Assembly (NCBI GenBank): GCA_001805085.1
Contig: MHEA01000055.1
Span: forward strand, 1,370-7,429
Source: Nitrospirae bacterium GWC2_57_9
GTDB lineage: Bacteria > Nitrospirota > UBA9217
Direction: 5' to 3'
Length of the DNA: 6,060 bases
Shown: piece by piece, positions 1 through 3,363 of the stretch
How positions within the stretch are numbered: the first letter of the stretch is position 1
Layout of the letters: every line of letters starts with the position of its first letter
Made by a program: the position numbers and the translations under genes
Notes under the pieces: generated by a model
The model's database searches: none
What the model was told of the DNA's origin: nothing
The model's input: the letters and a program-made list of their open reading frames with translations, nothing else

Positions 1-217
1 ATACCCACCAGGGAGCACGGGCAAAGGCGGCGGCAGCGGGCCATTCAATACGCAGAGCCAGCGCGATAACGAGCAGGACAGCGGTGCCGACGACGAAGGA
101 TATGAACGCGGCGATCACCGGGCTGCCGGTGTAGAGCCTGAGCTGGGCATTGATGCCGGCCTGCAAGGGAAGAAACGCGCCGGCTGTCAATGCCAGGATC
201 AAGAATAAAGACTTCAT
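1..217 (-). CDS. YdcZ/DUF606-family inner membrane protein (DMT-type transporter), 3' part outside window
   Basis: Only the first 72 codons are present; the gene runs off the left edge. The ATG at 217-215 is preceded by a GAGAGGT ribosome binding site 6 bases upstream. The protein starts MKSLFLILALTAGAFLPLQAG and continues with INAQLR, then GSPVIAAFISFVVGT. This is the signature of the first half of DUF606/YdcZ proteins: a first membrane helix (about residues 3-18), the LQAGINAQL loop, then a second helix (about 31-55) with SFxVGT. The PWWV near the window edge also fits the family. These are small four- or five-helix inner-membrane proteins of the drug/metabolite transporter superfamily, often called putative exporters; the substrate is generally unknown. 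The gene starts 27 bases after the SGNH hydrolase stop and is probably cotranscribed with it. Confidence 0.8.
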   Translation of the reverse strand, partial: MKSLFLILALTAGAFLPLQAGINAQLRLYTGSPVIAAFISFVVGTAVLLVIALALRIEWPAAAAFARAPWWV

Positions 218-244
218 GGTTTTACCTCTCGTTTTTCGATAGAG

Positions 245-766
245 TCACTTCTTTAAGAACAGCTCCACTTCATCGGCCCAAACCTTATAGCCCTTACTGC
301 TCAGATGCACACCGTCGTCCTGGAGATACCCGCTCTTCGGGTTGCCTTCGGGACCGATGAACAGCCGGTATATGTCGAGATATTCGGAGTTGTACTCCCG
401 CGCGAGCTGCTCCAACTTTCGGTTGGTTCCCCTGATGATGTTGTTGTCGATCCAGGTGAGGTCAACGGGCAGAATGCTCTGGATCACGAGCGTGGTCTTC
501 TTGTACCACGTGGTCAGGTTCCGCACGATCTCCCGGTAGGACGGCAGAATCTCGTACTGCTCATTGGCGATGTTGTTGATGCCCGTCATCAAAAAAATGA
601 CGTCAGGCCGGGTGATCATCGAACGAATGCGTTCGCGGCGGTTCAGGAGACCTTCCACGGTCTCCCCGGAAATGCCGAGGTTGGTCACCTGATGATCGGG
701 GAAGCGGCGCTGCCAGTCGAGCCATTCGGTCAGGGAGTCGCCTATGAAAACGAGTTGTTTGGACAT
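245..766 (-). CDS. SGNH/GDSL-type hydrolase (lipase/esterase-like)
   Basis: A 173-residue protein with all four SGNH blocks. Block I is GDSLTE with nucleophile Ser11. Block II is NLGISG with Gly31. Block III is TGINN with Asn64. Block V is DGVHL with Asp151 and His154 of the catalytic set. The family hydrolyses ester or thioester bonds (TesA, PAF-acetylhydrolase-like and rhamnogalacturonan acetylesterase relatives), and the substrate cannot be told from sequence. There is no signal peptide, so it is probably cytoplasmic. Start choice is uncertain. ATG at 766 gives MSKQLVFIGDSL, which places the first strand right at the N-terminus as is usual; an in-frame GTG two codons upstream (772) would add MQ. 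Neither has a good ribosome binding site. A promoter lies about 60 bases upstream, and the gene leads into the YdcZ-like gene. Confidence 0.88.
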   Translation of the reverse strand: MSKQLVFIGDSLTEWLDWQRRFPDHQVTNLGISGETVEGLLNRRERIRSMITRPDVIFLMTGINNIANEQYEILPSYREIVRNLTTWYKKTTLVIQSILPVDLTWIDNNIIRGTNRKLEQLAREYNSEYLDIYRLFIGPEGNPKSGYLQDDGVHLSSKGYKVWADEVELFLKK

Positions 767-798
767 TTGCACCAGTCAAGCAATTAAACCTGGAATTT

Positions 799-854
799 TT
801 TGACACGGAAAAATCGGATAAAGAAATATGATTTTCACCCTTATCAGTGTCAAA
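799..854. repeat. 8-bp inverted repeat enclosing the hydrolase promoter
   Basis: TTTGACAC (799-806) and GTGTCAAA (847-854) are exact reverse complements separated by 40 bases. The right arm contains the -35 box of the predicted promoter and the left arm lies in the expected early transcribed region. A smaller pair, GATAA (817-821) and TTATC (841-845), lies inside. It could be a pair of half-sites for a looping regulator or a chance feature of an AT-rich spacer. Confidence 0.35.
825..853 (-). promoter_or_regulatory. Predicted sigma70-type promoter for the SGNH hydrolase/YdcZ pair
   Basis: On the minus strand, a perfect -35 TTGACA (853-848) is followed by a 17-base spacer and CATATT (830-825), a 4/6 match to the -10 box. 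Transcription would begin near 818, about 50 bases before the hydrolase start. It sits in the 111-bp spacer between the DUF2238 gene and the hydrolase, so the two may be separate transcription units. Prediction from consensus only. Confidence 0.5.
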
Positions 855-883
855 GTTTTTCAGCATCCAGCGAAGTAGTATTT

Positions 884-1483
884 TCAGCCTGTCATTTCCC
901 GGTCCTGCCTGCGTGACAGCAGTACCTGCGCGATGATCGCCCCGGAAAAGGCCAGGAACATGTCCCACTGCGTATCCCAGGGGTCGCCCTGGGTGCCGAG
1001 GAAGTCGTCCGCAGCCTGGCCCATGATCAGCGCGGACCACCATTCGATGAACTCGTAAAACGCGCTCAAGGCAAGACAAATGCAGACCACCAGGAAGAAG
1101 AGCCATTTCCCGGGCCGCACCGGAGTGGTCCTGAGAAGGATCTCCCGGGCGATCATGGCCGGGATGAAACCCTGGGCAAAATGGCCGAGCCGGTCGTAGT
1201 TGTTCCTGCTCAGGTCGAAGGCCTGCTGAACCCAGGCCCCGGCGGGAACGCGCGCATAGGTGTAGTGGCCCCCGAGGATCAGGATAAGGGAGTGGACGAA
1301 GATGAGCCGGTAGAGGAGCGGCGTGAGCGGGAAGCGTTTATACGTGGACAGCAGAAGGGGGACGGCAATGACTACGGGCAAGACCTCGAGCAGCCAGGTT
1401 AACCGGTCAAAGGGTTGGATCGCTGAGACACAGAGGCTGATGAGAACAAGGCTGAGCAGGACGAGCTGTTCCTGATATTTCAA
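884..1483 (-). CDS. DUF2238/YjdF-family inner membrane protein
   Basis: A 199-residue polytopic membrane protein of the DUF2238 (YjdF-like) family, whose function is unknown. Hydrophobic segments are visible at about residues 7-22, 29-46, 55-71, 103-117, 127-145 and 174-190. The family landmarks are all present: GGHYTYARVP at 71-80, NNYDRLGHFAQGF at 94-106, FYEFIEWWSA at 142-151, and the acidic FLGTQGDPWDTQWDM at 161-175. The conserved His, Asp and Glu residues of these loops could bind a metal or be catalytic, but that is inference. The start is a TTG at 1483, because an in-frame TAG lies three codons upstream and the next Met is far inside; AAAGGA sits about 9 bases before it. It begins 18 bases after the stop of the selenoprotein-like gene, so the two are probably cotranscribed and possibly translationally coupled. 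Confidence 0.88.
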   Translation of the reverse strand: MKYQEQLVLLSLVLISLCVSAIQPFDRLTWLLEVLPVVIAVPLLLSTYKRFPLTPLLYRLIFVHSLILILGGHYTYARVPAGAWVQQAFDLSRNNYDRLGHFAQGFIPAMIAREILLRTTPVRPGKWLFFLVVCICLALSAFYEFIEWWSALIMGQAADDFLGTQGDPWDTQWDMFLAFSGAIIAQVLLSRRQDREMTG

Positions 1484-1501
1484 ATCACTCTATCCTTTCC
1501 A

Positions 1502-1819
1502 TCACCCGTTCTCTCTGCTGCGTTCAATTGCCTGCTTGAGCATCCCGACGGAAGGCACGCCCCCGAGCCGCCCGGACTCGTCCAGATAGGTCCGTCACAG
1601 GATCCCGGGATCGAGGCCGCTCTCGAAGGCGTCCCTGCCGTTGATCCAGATCGACGGCGAGCCCTTGATGTTCCGGGCGACGGCATCGTCGTAATACACG
1701 GTGGTGTAGTTCACTTCGGCGGAAACGTTCAGCTCCGAGAGCGCCCTGTCGATGTTCTCCCGGAGCTGATAATAGGAACCGCACATTTCGGACTGGTAGA
1801 TGTCGATCTTTAAAGACAT
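1502..1819 (-). CDS. Probable selenocysteine-containing thioredoxin-fold protein (UGA at 1597-1595 read as Sec)
   Basis: With the UGA read through, this is a 105-residue protein with Sec at residue 75. Before the UGA there is a compact thioredoxin-like fold: strand KIDIYQS (4-10), a CGSY motif with Cys13 at the start of helix 1, a strand around 35-43, then KGSPSIWINGRD (52-63) with the cis-proline Pro55. After it the frame continues URTYLDESGRLGGVPSVGML, then KQAIERSRENG, and stops. I recall small thioredoxin-fold proteins in which GSPxIxINGxD is followed by a C-R-x-Y stretch and a GVP-plus-helix tail; here UGA sits exactly at that Cys. GC at third codon position after the UGA is 24/30, like a normal gene here. 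The ATG at 1819 is chosen because it opens directly on the first strand, with GGAA about 9 bases upstream; the open frame further upstream (to 1966) runs through repeat-like spacer and looks non-coding. The substrate is unknown; a thiol/disulfide or peroxide redox role is inferred. The alternative is a point nonsense mutation making a pseudogene, or a sequencing error. Confidence 0.72.
1547..1596 (-). promoter_or_regulatory. Candidate bacterial SECIS element downstream of the in-frame UGA
   Basis: Read on the minus strand, GACGGA (1596-1591, including the G and A of the UGA) is perfectly complementary to UCCGUC (1552-1547), forming a 6-bp base. Above an internal loop is an upper hairpin, CGAGUC (1580-1575) with GGCUCG (1569-1564), 6 bp with one U-G pair. 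It closes a CGGGC loop (1574-1570). The first loop G lies 21 bases after the UGA, and G occupies loop position 2, as expected for a bacterial SECIS read by SelB. A competing small hairpin, CUGGA-CGAG-UCCGG (1585-1572), overlaps the upper stem. The folding was done by eye, without energies. Confidence 0.5.
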
Positions 1820-2062
1820 TGTCGAAGTTCCAAAAAACAAGCACCACTCTACATACCCTATTCTCGCGCAGGGCACTCGAAAGCATTGGGTACGAGACTC
1901 GCGGCAAGCACTCGATACCGCTGGGTGCAAGCAAATAACAAATAAGCTCCAATTACCAAAAAACAAAATTTCGAACGTGCGCTTTGGGACATGCTTTGGG
2001 ACTTGAGTTTTGGAATCTATTTGGAATTTGTTAATCGTGATTTGGCGCTTTCTTTACCCTCA
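1820..2062. repeat. AT-rich spacer with degenerate direct repeats between ferredoxin and selenoprotein-like genes
   Basis: This 243-bp stretch holds no convincing gene. It contains an exact 11-bp direct repeat, CCAAAAAACAA, at 1830-1840 and 1956-1966. Between these lies an imperfect direct repeat of about 24 bp starting GCACTCGA at 1873 and at 1908 (18 of 24 positions match). It also has GCTTTGGGAC at 1981-1990 and 1993-2002, and TTTGGAAT at 2009-2016 and 2020-2027. Its composition differs sharply from the flanking genes. No clear promoter for the downstream gene and no hairpin terminator for the ferredoxin gene could be seen; TTGGTA-N16-TATTTG on the minus strand near 1933-1960 is a weak possibility. 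Confidence 0.5.
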
Positions 2063-2293
2063 TCACGCTACATGGATTATCGTCACCGGGCAGGAGTCGG
2101 CGGCTTCCTGCACTTTGTCCCGAAGATTGGCGGGAGCTTCGCCCGTGGACGGGTCGTTCCCGACCTGGTACTTTGCCACGATCTGGCTCCAGCTGTCCAC
2201 CGGGTTCTGTTCAAAGACCTCGGGGCAGACCCCCCAGCAGGATTCGCAGGAGATGCACTGATCCCTGTCGATAGTTACCTTTACATTTGCCAT
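2063..2293 (-). CDS. Single-cluster [4Fe-4S] ferredoxin
   Basis: A 76-residue electron carrier. Residues 13-24 read CISCESCWGVCP, giving Cys13, Cys16, Cys19 and Cys23, and a distant Cys68-Pro lies near the C-terminus (DSCPVTII). In monocluster ferredoxins of the Desulfovibrio type, the first three and the last of these ligate one [4Fe-4S] cluster, so Cys13, 16, 19 and 68 are the predicted ligands. There is no second CxxCxxC. Residues about 32-57 form a longer than usual linker (WSQIVAKYQVGNDPSTGEAP). Cys23 matches the cysteine that in Desulfovibrio gigas ferredoxin pairs with a second cysteine, but here that second position (in LRDKVQEA) has no Cys. The ATG at 2293 has GAGGTG 4-5 bases upstream. 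It follows the CMD-family gene by 54 bases on the same strand and is probably cotranscribed. The redox partner is not evident. Confidence 0.92.
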   Translation of the reverse strand: MANVKVTIDRDQCISCESCWGVCPEVFEQNPVDSWSQIVAKYQVGNDPSTGEAPANLRDKVQEAADSCPVTIIHVA

Positions 2294-2347
2294 AGCACAC
2301 CTCTTTCTCGTTGCAGAGTTGAATTTCGCTTCCGGTCGCCCGGTTTG

Positions 2348-2686
2348 TCAGTCTTTCGGAGTGGAAGAAGGTTTCCTTTTTTCGAGCACGTCATCGACCC
2401 AGGACAGGGCGGCCGAGACCGTGGGGAACCCGATGGTGCTGGTGAGCAGAACGATGGCATGCCGGACCTCATCGGCCGTGGCGCCGGCTTCGAGCGCCCG
2501 GCGGGCATGTGAATGGACCGAGCCTTCGGAATGCACGGCTGCGGCTGCGGCGAGTTGGACCAGTTCAGAGGCCTTTTTGTCCAGCGGCCCGGCCGATTTT
2601 GTGGCCCGGCCGAGATTTTCCAAAGCAGCGATCACTTCTTGGTAACGGTTCTGAATGCCGGTATATTGCGCGGGAAGCCTGGACAT
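2348..2686 (-). CDS. Carboxymuconolactone decarboxylase (CMD/AhpD-like) family protein lacking the CxxC
   Basis: A 112-residue all-helical protein. The core, residues about 50-98, reads AAAVHSEGSVHSHARRALEAG, then ATADEVRHAIVLLTSTIGFP, and aligns with the CMD-family helices that normally carry E-x-x-C-x-x-C-x-x-H. Here the two cysteine positions are Ser and Ser (EGSVHSHARRA), so the AhpD-type peroxidase/disulfide chemistry is not available. I recall a subgroup with this Cys-less core and the FPTVxAALSWVDDVL tail, often found beside redox genes, with no assigned reaction. It is probably a cytoplasmic oligomer. The ATG at 2686 has a strong AGGAGG 6 bases upstream (2691-2699), and a promoter lies about 60-90 bases upstream. 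It is the first gene of the unit that continues into the ferredoxin gene. Confidence 0.85.
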   Translation of the reverse strand: MSRLPAQYTGIQNRYQEVIAALENLGRATKSAGPLDKKASELVQLAAAAAVHSEGSVHSHARRALEAGATADEVRHAIVLLTSTIGFPTVSAALSWVDDVLEKRKPSSTPKD

Positions 2687-2713
2687 GGTGTTCCTCCTCT
2701 TCTTCAGTTGTAC

Positions 2714-2773
2714 GACTATTTGTCAGGCACGCTGCCGGACTTTTTAAGTCTAAGCAAAAAATGAAAAATAGTC
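2714..2773. repeat. Nested inverted repeats over the CMD-gene promoter
   Basis: The outer arms GACTATTT (2714-2721) and AAATAGTC (2766-2773) are exact reverse complements. Inside them, GACTT (2738-2742) and AAGTC (2746-2750) form a 5-bp palindrome around TTT. The two symmetries share nearly the same centre (2743.5 and 2744). The inner one overlaps the -10 box and start point, and the outer right arm overlaps the -35 box. This layout suits an operator, or two operators, for a dimeric regulator. No known regulator's consensus was recognised. Confidence 0.35.
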
Positions 2774-2775
2774 AA
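2747..2775 (-). promoter_or_regulatory. Predicted sigma70-type promoter for CMD-family gene and ferredoxin
   Basis: On the minus strand, TTGACT (2775-2770, 5/6) is followed by a 17-base AT-rich spacer and TAGACT (2752-2747, 4/6). The predicted start is near 2740, giving a leader of about 54 bases before the CMD-family ATG. Confidence 0.5.
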
Positions 2776-2793
2776 GAAAAGTATCCAGGTGAC

Positions 2794-2821
2794 AATTAGG
2801 AATTATGAATTAGGAGTTAAG
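2794..2821. repeat. Short heptamer tandem repeat
   Basis: Four consecutive 7-mers, AATTAGG, AATTATG, AATTAGG and AGTTAAG, lie in the non-coding spacer between the divergent units. The stretch after it to about 2910 is also AT-rich, with a near-palindromic TTGAACATTCAA at 2872-2883, and shows no gene. It looks like the microsatellite-like spacer filler seen in some environmental anaerobes; no function is suggested. Confidence 0.5.
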
Positions 2822-2914
2822 GAGGGATCGATTATAAAATCTAATTTGTCATCGCTTTTCCGATTCTTCTATTGAACATTCAAATTCTTAATTTCCAATT
2901 GGTGCTCAACAGTA

Positions 2915-2944
2915 TTGACAACGGCCGCGCAACAAGGGTATTTT
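2915..2944 (+). promoter_or_regulatory. Predicted sigma70-type promoter for the lysine-rich exported protein
   Basis: A perfect TTGACA (2915-2920) is followed by an 18-base spacer and TATTTT (2939-2944, 4/6). Transcription would start near 2951, giving a leader of only about 14 bases that is almost entirely the ribosome binding site. Confidence 0.5.
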
Positions 2945-2964
2945 GTGGGCATAAAGGAGGAGTT

Positions 2965-3225
2965 ATGCGATCTACTGTATTGCTGCTGGCCGCAGCCTTT
3001 CTCTTTTCTCCTGCGGCATTTGCCGAAGACGAAGGGTCCGCCAGGGAAGGCTTCAAACAGGTCCACCAGGGCATGAAAAAGGTGACCAAAACCGTGGACA
3101 AGAACGCAAAAAAAGGGTTCAAGACAGTCCACAAAAAAGCGAAAAAGGATGTGCACAGGGTCGACAGAACGGCGAAGAAAGGCTGGAAAAAAGCCGGCCA
3201 TGACATAAAAAAGGCGGTCGATTGA
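2965..3225 (+). CDS. Small lysine-rich exported protein with five 11-residue repeats
   Basis: I do not recognise a named family. The ATG at 2965 is chosen over an upstream in-frame ATG (2872). It has a near-perfect AAAGGAGGAG at 2954-2962, it opens directly on a signal peptide, and the upstream start would put the promoter inside the gene. Of 86 residues, 1-20 (MRSTVLLLAAAFLFSPAAFA) form a classical Sec signal with cleavage predicted after AFA20. The mature 66 residues have 18 Lys and 3 Arg against 9 acidic residues. From residue 31 to 85 they are five contiguous 11-residue units: KQVHQGMKKVT, KTVDKNAKKGF, KTVHKKAKKDV, HRVDRTAKKGW, KKAGHDIKKAV. Lys-Lys at positions 8-9 is invariant, position 3 is Val or Ala, and position 11 is mostly hydrophobic. 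This predicts a long amphipathic, very basic helix in the periplasm. Binding to anionic lipid, lipopolysaccharide or another polyanion is inference. It is a single-gene unit with its own promoter and terminator. Confidence 0.85.
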   Translation: MRSTVLLLAAAFLFSPAAFAEDEGSAREGFKQVHQGMKKVTKTVDKNAKKGFKTVHKKAKKDVHRVDRTAKKGWKKAGHDIKKAVD

Positions 3226-3241
3226 AGAAACCGCCCTTTTT
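3207..3241 (+). terminator. Intrinsic terminator overlapping the stop of the lysine-rich gene
   Basis: GGCGGT (3213-3218) pairs with ACCGCC (3230-3235) around an 11-base loop that contains the TGA stop. An A-run lies before it and CTTTTT (3236-3241) follows. The A-run and T-run could make it work on both strands. Confidence 0.7.
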
Positions 3242-3243
3242 CG

Positions 3244-3267
3244 TCCGCCTGGCCTCAGCCGGGCGGA
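3244..3267 (+). other. Strong 10-bp hairpin just after the terminator
   Basis: TCCGCCTGGC (3244-3253) pairs with GCCGGGCGGA (3258-3267), with one T-G pair, closing a CTCA tetraloop. No T-run follows, so alone it is not a classical terminator. It may back up the first hairpin or protect the mRNA 3' end from exonucleases. It ends about 10 bases before the next promoter. Confidence 0.5.
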
Positions 3268-3276
3268 ATTCTCCGA

Positions 3277-3305
3277 TTGACATTCCCCGCATGCCATTAT
3301 ATTCT
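3277..3305 (+). promoter_or_regulatory. Predicted sigma70-type promoter for the ligase-ACP-acyltransferase gene
   Basis: A perfect TTGACA (3277-3282) is followed by a 17-base spacer and TATTCT (3300-3305, 4/6). The predicted start is near 3312, giving a leader of about 50 bases before the ATG at 3364. Confidence 0.55.
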
Positions 3306-3363
3306 GTTTTTATCGCTTTTCTGCTGACATCCGGAAAAAAACTTTGAAGACCAAAGGCTTGTT

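Noticed and set aside
245..787. A 160-codon plus-strand frame over the SGNH hydrolase
   Set aside because: The minus strand has all four SGNH motifs; the plus-strand translation has none and lacks a start signal.
1524..1952. A 142-codon minus-strand frame overlapping the selenoprotein-like gene in another phase, considered as a frameshift alternative
   Set aside because: Its translation is Arg/Gly/Pro-rich without fold features. The UGA read-through keeps the same phase on both sides and needs no frameshift.
1820..1966. A 49-codon in-frame N-terminal extension of the thioredoxin-like gene (start at 1966)
   Set aside because: It is translated from AT-rich repeat-bearing spacer, has four Cys and no family resemblance, while ATG 1819 opens directly on the first strand of the fold.
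2872..2964. A 31-codon upstream extension of the lysine-rich exported protein
   Set aside because: It would bury the signal peptide, place a consensus promoter and strong ribosome binding site inside the gene, and its residues look like spacer translation.
2869..3297. Antisense frames rich in Phe over the lysine-rich gene
   Set aside because: These are the mirror of Lys AAA/AAG codons on the plus strand. They have no ribosome binding site and would run through the terminator hairpin.
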